From positions 57,997 to 121,996 of the forward strand of contig SAAB01000003.1 of the NCBI GenBank assembly GCA_009929615.1: a DNA stretch of 64,000 nt, in the 5' to 3' direction. This DNA is from Clostridia bacterium (lineage in GTDB: Bacteria; Bacillota; Clostridia; Lachnospirales; Lachnospiraceae). Shown here piece by piece: positions 8,287 through 16,803 of the stretch. A program made the translations under genes and the position numbers. Positions within the stretch are counted from its first letter, which is position 1. Every line of letters starts with the position of its first letter. The notes beneath the pieces are model-generated. The model was not told where the DNA came from, made no database searches, and was given only the letters and a program-made list of their open reading frames with translations.

Positions 8287-8453
8287 AGGTTATATTATTA
8301 ACGGGATGTGACGCCGACAGATGGTTACTGTATCCTTACCGTCTGTCGACGTATTTAGCCCCGAAACTGCCATTTTAGATATATGCCTAAGCTCTCAATA
8401 TAAAAAGAAGCATCACTTGCTATCGTCCTTGCATCAGTGATACTTCTTTTTTT
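8287..8453 (+). ncRNA. Candidate structured small RNA, unidentified
   Basis: This 333-base gap between a divergent start and a convergent stop has no protein gene. A promoter predicts a start near 8287 and a hairpin terminator ends at 8453, giving an RNA of about 167 bases. Inside, CGACAGATGG (8315-8324) pairs perfectly with CCGTCTGTCG (8339-8348) around a 14-base loop. CGGG at 8302 and CCCG at 8360 can close an outer stem, leaving an asymmetric internal loop. I could not match it to a known riboswitch, 6S RNA, SRP RNA or ribozyme by eye. The opposite strand would be the epimerase leader, which is the alternative reading. Confidence 0.5.
8402..8453. terminator. Bidirectional terminator (small RNA and LysR gene)
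   Basis: AAAAAGAAGCATCACT pairs with AGTGATACTTCTTTTT, with TGC/GCA extending the stem; plus-strand tail is seven T, minus-strand tail five T. It serves the convergent LysR gene as well. Confidence 0.85.
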
Positions 8454-8480
8454 GCATTCATCTTCCAATTTTCTAACTTT

Positions 8481-9458
8481 TCAATCTATTTTTCTTGATT
8501 TTTTGGAGTTCCAGTTACCGCTCCATACTGCTCCGGCATCTGCATAATATACATATTGAAAATCTTTATGCTCCTCCAGATATTCCACTGTAAATTCCAT
8601 AAACTGATTCATCGCATGAGTCCTTGGACGATTTTTCAGACAGAAGAATCCTATATCCCAATTAAACCCTTCTTTTATCTCCAATGCCTTGATATGCGGC
8701 AGGGGATTTTTCTCAATTAAAGGCCTCGGCAAAATAGATACGCCAAAATTAGAATCGACCAGTTTCAACAGGAAATCCCACTGACTGCTCTTTGCTATGA
8801 CCTTTGGTGTAAACCCGGACTGCATGCAGAGCTGCATAATGTCATCATACAACAGATACTGCTCATTAACTAAAACAAAATTCTCATCCTTCACATCATG
8901 GATGCTGATACTATCAACTTCTGAATAGGCTTTATTTGTATTCACCACCAATACACCTTGGTCATGAGTCAGCGGAATCACCTGCAAATCCTTAGCAATC
9001 GGTACATTTTCCGAAAGCATACCCAGGCCTAAATCCAGCCGGTCCTCCCTCAGCGCCGCATTAATATCCTTTGTTCCTTCTCCCGAAACCGATATATTAA
9101 TTCCCGGATAACGTTTCCGAAACTCACATATCAATTCAAAATAAGACAAAAATCCAAGAATATTCGGTATGCCAATCTTAATTTCACCTTGATTGGATAA
9201 ACGCACATCCTCTATGGTTTTATAAATATCGCGAAACTGCTGAATCAGAAAAACCGCTTTTGTAAACAGCGCTTCCCCCGTATCTGTAAGTTCAAAGCTT
9301 TTGTTGGTCCTGGCAATCAGCACCGTATTCAATTCCGTCTCCAGCAGCCGAATACTCTTACTCAGTGCCGGCTGGGACAAATGCAGATTTTCGGATGCTT
9401 TCCTGAAATTTTTAGTTTTCGCCACTTCTACAAAATACTCTAATTGACGAATGTCCAT
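8481..9458 (-). CDS. LysR family transcriptional regulator
   Basis: A 325-residue LysR-type regulator. Residues 1-60 form the winged helix-turn-helix (MDIRQLEYFVEVAKTKNFRKASENLHLSQPALSKSI region), followed by a linker helix and a periplasmic-binding-like effector domain from about residue 90 to 300. The tail after 300 is longer than usual and rich in Tyr, Trp, Lys and Arg. It lies 33 bases downstream of the cbiK-like gene on the same strand, so the two are probably cotranscribed. The effector and target genes cannot be told; autoregulation would be typical. Confidence 0.93.
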   Translation of the reverse strand: MDIRQLEYFVEVAKTKNFRKASENLHLSQPALSKSIRLLETELNTVLIARTNKSFELTDTGEALFTKAVFLIQQFRDIYKTIEDVRLSNQGEIKIGIPNILGFLSYFELICEFRKRYPGINISVSGEGTKDINAALREDRLDLGLGMLSENVPIAKDLQVIPLTHDQGVLVVNTNKAYSEVDSISIHDVKDENFVLVNEQYLLYDDIMQLCMQSGFTPKVIAKSSQWDFLLKLVDSNFGVSILPRPLIEKNPLPHIKALEIKEGFNWDIGFFCLKNRPRTHAMNQFMEFTVEYLEEHKDFQYVYYADAGAVWSGNWNSKKSRKID

Positions 9459-9491
9459 AACCTCACCCCTTTGTTTTTTGTTTTCCCATAA

Positions 9492-10295
9492 TTATTTACC
9501 CTTTGCTGCTTCTACATGTTCTCCAATCAAAGCCCACACTCCCGGATACTCCCCAAGTCCCTTTATCCGGCATGTCGTCTGATATCCTGCTTTTTCTGCA
9601 AGCATTTTCCACGAAGTTTCTGAATCCCCAGACATATCTAAAACAGCATGTCTGCCCGCTGCTATCATTAATGGATAGAGAATAATCTGATGAACTTTAT
9701 CTTTTTGTTCACGAATCTTCTCTAAAATGGCCTCAAAATCGGGCTGGCCTTTAAAGGTTCCTACATAAACATTATTATATCCCCGCTGCTTCAGTTCGGC
9801 ATCCATCTGTCTATAGGCCTCATTATCCGTCTCTTCTGTGCCATGTCCCATAAATACAACTGCCACTCTGCTATCCCTGCATTCCCTCGTCTCTTTCAGA
9901 AGGATATCGGCCAATTGCCTGTAATCCTGCAGCTCTGATAAGACCGGTGCTCCCACTCGGCATCTTGTAAAATGCTTTTCATAAGTTTTTACAACTTGAA
10001 GCAGAAATTCATACTCTTTTCCCCAGGTCATATAAGTGGGTTGCAGAATAACCTCCGGGCACCCCTCTGACCAGAGTTTCTCCAACATATCTTCCACCTG
10101 GTCTACATAAATCCCATCTCGTTCTTTAAGGATTCGGATAATCTTTTTACTCGTAAAGACCCGTCGGATTTCATATTCCGGATAACGCTCTGACAAAGCT
10201 TTTTCAATGGCATCTATTGTCTTTTCACGCGTTTCTCTATAGCTGGTTCCAAAGCTGACGACTAGCAATGCCCCTTTTTTATCAGATTTCCACAT
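9492..10295 (-). CDS. cbiK: Sirohydrochlorin cobaltochelatase, CbiK type
   Basis: CbiK inserts cobalt into sirohydrochlorin in anaerobic cobalamin synthesis; related enzymes insert iron or nickel. The 267 residues begin LLVVSFGTSYRETREKTI and keep the three residues known to matter in Salmonella CbiK: a Glu in the WGKEYE stretch (about 94), His in MGHGTE (about 151) and His in AAGRHAVLDMSGD (about 216). The ATG at 10295 was chosen: an upstream extension to 10442 would run through the terminator of the previous operon, and AGAGGG precedes 10295. No other cobalamin genes are nearby, so a role in another tetrapyrrole is possible. Confidence 0.85.
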   Translation of the reverse strand: MWKSDKKGALLVVSFGTSYRETREKTIDAIEKALSERYPEYEIRRVFTSKKIIRILKERDGIYVDQVEDMLEKLWSEGCPEVILQPTYMTWGKEYEFLLQVVKTYEKHFTRCRVGAPVLSELQDYRQLADILLKETRECRDSRVAVVFMGHGTEETDNEAYRQMDAELKQRGYNNVYVGTFKGQPDFEAILEKIREQKDKVHQIILYPLMIAAGRHAVLDMSGDSETSWKMLAEKAGYQTTCRIKGLGEYPGVWALIGEHVEAAKGK

Positions 10296-10363
10296 ATCCC
10301 TCTGCCCTCTGCTCCTTAAGCCTTTTTTACAGTATACCATGAATTTCTTACAAAATAACAGCA

Positions 10364-10404
10364 AAAATACGAAAAGCCGCATTGTTCTCAGAACAATGCG
10401 GCTT
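10364..10404 (-). terminator. Terminator of the galactofuranose polysaccharide operon
   Basis: On the minus strand AAGCCGCATTGTTCT / AACAATGCGGCTT forms a perfect 13-bp stem followed by TTCGTATTTTTG, 53 bases after glf. Confidence 0.92.
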
Positions 10405-10456
10405 ACCTGCACAGAGCCGTCTCGAACGCAGTTCGAATTCATATGGCGGTGCTCTC

Positions 10457-11554
10457 TTATAACTCTTCAGAAACTAATTTTAGTGCGGCTTCGATGACTT
10501 TGTCCATATCGTAATACTGATAATTTCCAAGTCTTCCACCAAAAATGACCTTGTCTTCCTTTTCAGCCAGCTTTTTATAAGACTCGAACAACGCATTGTT
10601 CTGCTCATTATTTACCGGATAATAAGGTTCCATGCCAACCTTCCACTCGGAAGAATACTCTCTTGAAATAACGGTTTTCTCCTGAGTTCCAAATTCAAAA
10701 TGCTTATGCTCAATAATTCTTGTATAAGGAACTTCCCGTTCTGTGTAATTGATAACCGCATTTCCCTGATAGTTATCACAGTCAAGGACTTCTGTCTCAA
10801 AACGAACGGAACGGTATTCCAATGCACCAAGTTTATAGCCAAAGAATTCATCAATCATTCCGGTAAAGACCGTTTTATCTGCGATATCCGGATTTGCTTT
10901 AATAAACTCAAAGTAATCTGTATCTGTTTTGACATCAATGCCATCCAGCATCTTTTCAATAATCTTTGTATATCCACCCATCGGTATGCCCTGAAAACGG
11001 TCATTGAAATAATTGTTATCATAGGTAAAGCGCAATGGCAGACGTTTGATAATAAAAGCCGGAAGTTCTGTACAATCTCTTCCCCACTGTTTTTCTGTAT
11101 AGCCTTTTACCAATTTTTCGTAAACATCACGACCTGCTAAAGATAATGCCTGCTCTTCCAGATTCTGTGGTTCCCCAATCTGAAGTTCCTCTATCTGTTT
11201 TGCAATGACAGCCTTTGCTTCCTGAGGTGTACGAATATTCCACATCTTGCTGAAAGTGTTCATGTTAAATGGCAGATTATATAATTCATCTTTATAAATA
11301 GCAACCGGTGAATTAATATAATTATTAAATTCAGCAAACTGATTAATATATTCCCAAACAACCTTATTTGATGTATGGAAAATATGTGCACCATATTTGT
11401 GTACATTAATTCCCTCTACCTCTTCACAATAAATATTTCCTGCGATGTGAGGTCTTTTATCAATAACCAGACATGTTTTTCCCTTTTTCTTAGCTTCATA
11501 AGCAAATACTGAACCAAATAAACCTGCACCAACTACTAAATAATCATATCTCAT
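10457..11554 (-). CDS. glf: UDP-galactopyranose mutase
   Basis: Flavoenzyme that converts UDP-galactopyranose into UDP-galactofuranose, the donor of five-membered-ring galactose. The 365 residues show the FAD-binding GAGLFGSVFAYEAKKKGK start, the HIAGNIYCEE region, HKYGAHIFHTSN with substrate-contacting histidines, YTEKQWGRD near residue 153, and a C-terminal FGGRLGNYQYYDMDKVI. Length and motifs are complete. It is the last gene of the operon that starts with a GT2 enzyme at 17808 and directly follows two galactofuranosyltransferase-like genes, for which it should supply the substrate. Confidence 0.97.
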   Translation of the reverse strand: MRYDYLVVGAGLFGSVFAYEAKKKGKTCLVIDKRPHIAGNIYCEEVEGINVHKYGAHIFHTSNKVVWEYINQFAEFNNYINSPVAIYKDELYNLPFNMNTFSKMWNIRTPQEAKAVIAKQIEELQIGEPQNLEEQALSLAGRDVYEKLVKGYTEKQWGRDCTELPAFIIKRLPLRFTYDNNYFNDRFQGIPMGGYTKIIEKMLDGIDVKTDTDYFEFIKANPDIADKTVFTGMIDEFFGYKLGALEYRSVRFETEVLDCDNYQGNAVINYTEREVPYTRIIEHKHFEFGTQEKTVISREYSSEWKVGMEPYYPVNNEQNNALFESYKKLAEKEDKVIFGGRLGNYQYYDMDKVIEAALKLVSEEL

Positions 11555-11566
11555 TGTTTTTACCCC

Positions 11567-13384
11567 TTATTGATATTTTTCCAGCTCCAGATATTTTTCC
11601 CAGAACTCGTAGGATGTTAAATATTTACGTCTTGCATAGTAAGCAGCATCTACTTTCGCGTGCTTCTTCTTGTAAGCTTTCATAACCGCAAAGTATTTTT
11701 TGACTATTTCATTAAAGCGTTTTTTGTCAAGATATCTCAGCTCACCTGTTTTTGTATAAGGATTTACAGCCATAACACTATCTTTAAGGCACTGTGCCTG
11801 CGGATTATAATACCAGTCATAAGCTACAACTGCAGGTCCTTTGCGAAGAAGACTCTTTGGCCATAATATATGTCCGTTAAAGGTAAGTCGATACAACAGG
11901 GTATCTAATGGTCTTCGAATATCCTCTTTATATGCAGAATCAATGTCCAATCCCAAGTTGCCATATTCGTCCAAATCCCTCATTACAGCATTTCGTTTAG
12001 ACATGGCATCCAGACGTTCCTGACATTTTTCCTGTTCGATAAAGGCCGGCCCCTTCAAATAATCGATAACTGCATCCAGAATTAAATCTGCTGCTTCATA
12101 GTTAAAGCGAAGAAGTTCCGATAAAAGCAAGCCCATAAAACGTTTCCAGATACGTTTTTTTCGAGGACTTGGATTACATGCCTCTGCAATCAGAAAGTTT
12201 CTAAATACCTGATAATACTCCATAAAGTAATTAAACTTCATTACAAAGCCCATATGCCATAAACAAATACCATTCATAGTAATGAACTTCGCACGGTTAC
12301 GCAGGCTGAATTCTGTATCATCTACACGGATGAATACCGGCAGTGCATAACCATTTCGCTCTATCATTTTAGCTGGAATACAACAATACCACCATCCGGC
12401 ATAAGAGTCTTTTTTATCGGTATCCGACTCTTCTAATTTAACAATATTCGATATCTCTGTAACAGATTCGCATTCTTTTGATGGGTTCTGTCCGCCATCG
12501 CCACCGATAAAACCAACATCCTCATGGAATTCGTCCATCTGCTCATAACAGAGCATCGCCCCACTGATAATATGATTTTTATAAGCTCTTTTCTGCAGAA
12601 GAAGTAATATATAAGTTCTTCGGATACTTTCAGATAATATCTCCACATCATCATCCATGAGCAGCACATTGGTAGCCTTTGGGCTCTGTGCCAAGGATTC
12701 AATCATACCTCGTGTAAATCCACCGGAACCACCGACATTCTTATTTGGATGATAAAAAATATGTTCACTTTCAACTTCAGCCCGGTCAAGGGACCGTCCA
12801 TTATCCACAACATGAACATAAATATTCTGACCGACAAAGTCTTCTGAAAGAAGTTCTTCTTTCATCATCTTCAGATTCTGACGGATAAAGTCTTCTTTTT
12901 TAAAGGTTGTTGTCGCTACCGATAAAACAACCGGATTAAACTGTTTCTCATTCACTTCCGCATAGTAACCACCGCCAAAAATGCGACAGTCTGAGAAGGA
13001 ATGAATTTCAAATCCAATCAGTGTTTCCTTCGTCTCCGGCAATTCTACAGTTATTTTCTGCTTTTCTTCACATTTAAAACGTCTCTTAAAAAACACCTGT
13101 CTTTGAGCTGCCACCTGTACCAGATGATACCCGGAAAGCACTAACTCAAATTCGCCGTCAACTTCCAACTCCAGTGTAACTTTTCCAATATTCGTATACT
13201 CTTTCCATTTTTTTATAGAAATAGCATTCAAGTACGTGGCAAAATCACAGATGGTGTATCGGGACATAACCATACAATGGTTTTCACTATCATATATCCC
13301 CTGCCCTTCTCTGCAAAACAAAGCATGATAATTCGTATATCTGTCTTTATCTGGAAAAAGTATATTTTGCAATTTAATGTTCAT
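11567..13384 (-). CDS. GlfT2-like galactofuranosyltransferase (copy A)
   Basis: Predicted processive galactofuranosyltransferase of the type known from mycobacterial GlfT2, which polymerises galactan from UDP-Galf. The 605 residues have an N-terminal beta-sandwich (about 1-155), then a GT-A domain: VVDNGRSLD, GGSGGFTRGM, and the metal-binding MDDD near residue 245. After it come GWWYCCIP, VDDTEFSLR (putative catalytic Asp) and LWHMGF with the metal-ligand His, all as in GlfT2. An alpha-helical C-terminal part follows. There is no membrane segment. It lies 12 bases upstream of glf and one base downstream of a paralogue. Confidence 0.9.
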   Translation of the reverse strand: MNIKLQNILFPDKDRYTNYHALFCREGQGIYDSENHCMVMSRYTICDFATYLNAISIKKWKEYTNIGKVTLELEVDGEFELVLSGYHLVQVAAQRQVFFKRRFKCEEKQKITVELPETKETLIGFEIHSFSDCRIFGGGYYAEVNEKQFNPVVLSVATTTFKKEDFIRQNLKMMKEELLSEDFVGQNIYVHVVDNGRSLDRAEVESEHIFYHPNKNVGGSGGFTRGMIESLAQSPKATNVLLMDDDVEILSESIRRTYILLLLQKRAYKNHIISGAMLCYEQMDEFHEDVGFIGGDGGQNPSKECESVTEISNIVKLEESDTDKKDSYAGWWYCCIPAKMIERNGYALPVFIRVDDTEFSLRNRAKFITMNGICLWHMGFVMKFNYFMEYYQVFRNFLIAEACNPSPRKKRIWKRFMGLLLSELLRFNYEAADLILDAVIDYLKGPAFIEQEKCQERLDAMSKRNAVMRDLDEYGNLGLDIDSAYKEDIRRPLDTLLYRLTFNGHILWPKSLLRKGPAVVAYDWYYNPQAQCLKDSVMAVNPYTKTGELRYLDKKRFNEIVKKYFAVMKAYKKKHAKVDAAYYARRKYLTSYEFWEKYLELEKYQ

Positions 13385-13385
13385 A

Positions 13386-15182
13386 TTATTTCTTTCCCTC
13401 CAGTTCCAAATAATCTGTCCAGAATTCCTGACTGATTAGCTGTTCATAATTTTCTCTGTAATCTCTGCAAGCTGTATCAAATCGCTGGTCAATTAAACGA
13501 AATACTTTAAATAAGTCGCGATAGGCTTTTATAAGATTCCTTCCGCTTCGTTTAACACCTGCTCCGTTTCCATTATTATCAACATAAATAACTTCTTTCT
13601 GTCGATATAACTCGTATATATTCGGCCACGGAATAACCACCTTCGGTTTTTCACTGACAGCCGGGAAAAACGTACCGTTCATCGTCAATGTCCGAAACAA
13701 TCGTACAGGCACCGATGGCACTGGTTCTTCCGTCTGATAATTTTCTAAATCTAATTTTCCCAGACCATGGTAACCTTCATAGTCTTTCAACGGTCTGGAC
13801 TTATAGTTGTATTTGCCTAGGCTTTGGTGAAGTGCCAGGGTATCCGTATGATAAAACCAGTCAAATCCCCGAAGAAAGTCCACCGCTCCCTTTAAATTCA
13901 AATTCACATATTTATAACGGTATTTCCCCAGATTACTGCTGACCGCCACAAATAATTCTTTTTTAAAAGCATTCTTACTATAATTCGGATAGTGAATAGC
14001 ATTAATGATTCCAAGATTTCGAATATCATAGTATTCGACTGCTCCCGGCATCTTATTTTGAAATGCCTCATGCCATACACATATTCCGTTCAGCATGATA
14101 AAACCCTTAGCCCGAAGTCCAAATTCAATATCGTCCCGATGAAGGAACAATGGCAGGGGCAGTTTTTCACTCTGTATCTGCGTCACAGGAATACAGGAAT
14201 ACCACCAGCCTACATATTCTATAGACTCTTCTACTTCATTTGCCACGATATCAGATATAAGGCTCAAATCGTAATCCATCTTTAAAGCCTTAATGTTCCC
14301 CTGATTCCAGACAGCTCCACTCTCATACTGCATTGTCGGCTGGTCCAAGCGAATCAAGGCTCCACCCAGCACATAATCTTTATATTCCGGTTTCAAAAGA
14401 GTAAGGAATATATAGTTACGTTCCAAAGATGCCGTTGATATCATAGCATCATCATCCATGAGAAGTATATGAGTTAGTGTCTTTTTACCGCTCATATGCT
14501 CTATCATTGTTCGGGTAAATCCACCAACACCTCCCAGGTTTTTATTTGGTACTATCTTAATATCCCTGAGGTCAAAATCTTTTTTATCCAGTGTCCCGGC
14601 ATTATCCGAAATACACACACTGTAGTGTCCATAGGAAAGTGCCTTCGGATTATCTAAAATCCCCCCTGTGAGCATATCCATATTTCTCTTGACATAGGCT
14701 TCCCGTTTAAATGTACAAATGCCTATTCCTATCTGTATATCCGCTTTTTCAAGTTTTTCTGGAGTTCCATAATGGCCTCCATAAATTACTGTATCATCTT
14801 TTTGAGATGTGATAACCACACCGATGATACCCTCAGATGGTAATTTCCCAAGGGAAATTCTATGGCTCAGCCTTTCCTCGGATTTCAGTTCCATGCGCCC
14901 TAGGGTCTTTGATACAACCACATTTCCAGCCATTTTCTTATGATAAAAAGCAATCTGTAGATGACCGCAAAAATCTAGGGTAAAATCAAGAGCCTGCACC
15001 TGGGTGTATTTCTTCCATTTCCCCGCTGAAAAACTATTAAAATAAGTTGTTAAATCTAAAATTCCCTGCTTTTCCAAAAGGAAGGTCTGTCCACCCTCAT
15101 TTAAAGAGCCCTTTTCCCCACGGAAGTACAAAGCCTCTTCCGATTCAGGACTCTCAGGAAATATTACTTTCTGTATAATCAT
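13386..15182 (-). CDS. GlfT2-like galactofuranosyltransferase (copy B)
   Basis: Paralogue of the next gene (598 residues) with the same plan: N-terminal beta-sandwich, GT-A fold with NLGGVGGFTRTM and MDDDAMIS near residue 245, then YVGWWYSCIP, HRDDIEFGLR and VWHEAF carrying the expected catalytic Asp and metal His. The two copies differ throughout, so they are old duplicates rather than a recent one and may catalyse different linkages or act at different steps, for example priming versus extension. One base separates its stop from the start of copy A, indicating coupled translation. Substrate UDP-Galf is inferred from glf in the same operon. Confidence 0.9.
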   Translation of the reverse strand: MIIQKVIFPESPESEEALYFRGEKGSLNEGGQTFLLEKQGILDLTTYFNSFSAGKWKKYTQVQALDFTLDFCGHLQIAFYHKKMAGNVVVSKTLGRMELKSEERLSHRISLGKLPSEGIIGVVITSQKDDTVIYGGHYGTPEKLEKADIQIGIGICTFKREAYVKRNMDMLTGGILDNPKALSYGHYSVCISDNAGTLDKKDFDLRDIKIVPNKNLGGVGGFTRTMIEHMSGKKTLTHILLMDDDAMISTASLERNYIFLTLLKPEYKDYVLGGALIRLDQPTMQYESGAVWNQGNIKALKMDYDLSLISDIVANEVEESIEYVGWWYSCIPVTQIQSEKLPLPLFLHRDDIEFGLRAKGFIMLNGICVWHEAFQNKMPGAVEYYDIRNLGIINAIHYPNYSKNAFKKELFVAVSSNLGKYRYKYVNLNLKGAVDFLRGFDWFYHTDTLALHQSLGKYNYKSRPLKDYEGYHGLGKLDLENYQTEEPVPSVPVRLFRTLTMNGTFFPAVSEKPKVVIPWPNIYELYRQKEVIYVDNNGNGAGVKRSGRNLIKAYRDLFKVFRLIDQRFDTACRDYRENYEQLISQEFWTDYLELEGKK

Positions 15183-15201
15183 AGGTTATCCTCGTCTTTA
15201 A

Positions 15202-15951
15202 TTATCTGTTAACCTGCATATATTCATCGCAAACTTCCTGAACCGGACCGCTCTTACGAACATGGCCCTTTTCCAGCCAGATGGCATGGTCACAGAGGTG
15301 CTTCACGGATTCAATATCATGGGATACGTAAAGCAGTGTCGTCCCACCATCCAGCATCTCTTGCATTCTTCCATAACACTTCTGCTGGAACTGATAATCA
15401 CCAACAGATAAAATTTCATCTACTACTAAAATATCCGGCTGAACCATAGTCGCAATAGCAAAGCCAAGTCGTGCCTGCATACCAGATGAAAAATTCTTAA
15501 TCGGCACATCCAGAAACTGCTGCAATTCTGCAAATTCAACGATTTCTTCAAAGTGTTCCTGCATAAATTTTCTGGAATGTCCAAGCACCGTTCCATTCAG
15601 GAAAATATTTTCCCGGGCTGTCATATTATAATCAAAACCGGCTCCCAATTCAATCAGCGGAGCAATATTGCCACGTATATCTATGGTTCCCTTATATGGT
15701 TTTAAAATACCACAGGCCGCTTTCAGCAGAGTGGATTTTCCCGACCCGTTCACACCAATAAGGCCCCAGGACTCTCCACGTTTTACCTTCAAGGTTACAT
15801 CCTGAAGTGCGAGGAATTCCTGAAACATTAACTCACGTTTAATGAGTTTTACAAAATATTCTTTTAAATCACTGACCTTTTCTGACGCCAGATTAAATCG
15901 AATCGTCAGATTGTCAATATCTACAACATAATCTTGTTCCATCTTCTGCAC
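15202..15951 (-). CDS. Polysaccharide ABC exporter, ATP-binding subunit
   Basis: ATPase of a Wzm-Wzt/TagGH-type transporter that exports lipid-linked glycans across the membrane. The 249 residues have Walker A ([12 protein letters not shown], about 72-83), a Q-loop, the signature FSSGMQARLGFAIA, and Walker B ILVVDEILSVGD. It lacks the C-terminal carbohydrate-binding domain of Wzt proteins that recognise a capped chain end, so it resembles the short ATPases of galactan or teichoic-acid exporters. Two bases separate it from the permease gene. In such short systems chain length is set by synthesis coupled to export. Confidence 0.94.
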   Translation of the reverse strand: MQKMEQDYVVDIDNLTIRFNLASEKVSDLKEYFVKLIKRELMFQEFLALQDVTLKVKRGESWGLIGVNGSGKSTLLKAACGILKPYKGTIDIRGNIAPLIELGAGFDYNMTARENIFLNGTVLGHSRKFMQEHFEEIVEFAELQQFLDVPIKNFSSGMQARLGFAIATMVQPDILVVDEILSVGDYQFQQKCYGRMQEMLDGGTTLLYVSHDIESVKHLCDHAIWLEKGHVRKSGPVQEVCDEYMQVNR

Positions 15952-15953
15952 TC

Positions 15954-16742
15954 CTAGAAATATAAAATGAATTTATCCTGGGCTTTTTTAAATACAAATA
16001 ATCCGAAAGCCAGCATGATAAATGCGAAAATCCAGCCGCCCCAGAAAACCTGAGCCGATGGAAAGTGTCCGTAAAGTACTAAATCTCTAAAATGTTCTAC
16101 ATAATAATAAGCCGGATTCACTAATGTCACAATGCTCTGCAGCCATCCAGGCAGCATCTCCAATGGGTAAAATAATGGCGTCAAATATTGCCATGCCACC
16201 ATAAAGGCACCATAAATATACTGCATATCTCTGAAAAATACGTTGGCTGCTGAAAGGAAAAATCCCATACCACAGGCAAAAATATACACCTGAATAACCA
16301 AAACCGGTGTCGCCAGCATATGCGGCGAAAACGGTGTTCGTGTTACAATCATAACCAGAAGCAGTGCTCCTAATGAAAATACAAAATCAACCATCGTACT
16401 CGTAATTCGAGACAAGGTAAAAATATACTTTGGCACATATATCTTCTTAATCAATGCCGCATTATCCAATACAGAATACATGGCCATCGTCGTAGAATTT
16501 CGAATAAAGTCGAAAACCGCCTGTCCCGCTAAAAGATATACCGGGAAGTTTTCAATCCCCGCCCGGAACATATGTGAAAATACGACAGTCATTACAATCA
16601 TAATGAGCAGTGGATTCAATATACTCCAGAGATAACCGAGAAAGCTCCGGCGATACTTCAGTTTCAAATCTCTGACAACCAGCTCCCGCAATAAGTCTTT
16701 ATACTTGATAAACGTATGAATACGCTCACGCATCAGAACCAT
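15954..16742 (-). CDS. Polysaccharide ABC exporter, permease subunit
   Basis: ABC-2 type permease that forms the membrane channel for the exported glycan. The 262 residues contain the amphipathic start, the RRSFLGYLWSILNPLLIMIVM entry helix and about six membrane segments, as in Wzm, RfbD and TagG. AAGGAG lies eight bases before the ATG at 16742. Its neighbours, an ATPase downstream and glycosyltransferases on both sides, define it as a glycan exporter rather than a drug pump. Confidence 0.94.
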   Translation of the reverse strand: MVLMRERIHTFIKYKDLLRELVVRDLKLKYRRSFLGYLWSILNPLLIMIVMTVVFSHMFRAGIENFPVYLLAGQAVFDFIRNSTTMAMYSVLDNAALIKKIYVPKYIFTLSRITSTMVDFVFSLGALLLVMIVTRTPFSPHMLATPVLVIQVYIFACGMGFFLSAANVFFRDMQYIYGAFMVAWQYLTPLFYPLEMLPGWLQSIVTLVNPAYYYVEHFRDLVLYGHFPSAQVFWGGWIFAFIMLAFGLFVFKKAQDKFILYF

Positions 16743-16803
16743 AATAAGAATCTCCTTGTTTTAAATTTCATTTATCCTCTGTATCCAGGACCGGTTCCAA
16801 AAA

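Noticed and set aside
10029..10045. CbiK-like protein has QPTY where many relatives have a His (QPTH), suggesting a lost catalytic residue
   Set aside because: The residues known to matter in Salmonella CbiK align with the Glu of WGKEYE, the His of MGHGTE and the His of GRHAVLDM, all present. The changed position is not one of them.
10296..10442. N-terminal extension of the CbiK-like frame
   Set aside because: It runs through the glf terminator hairpin, has no ribosome site and no homology to the family start.
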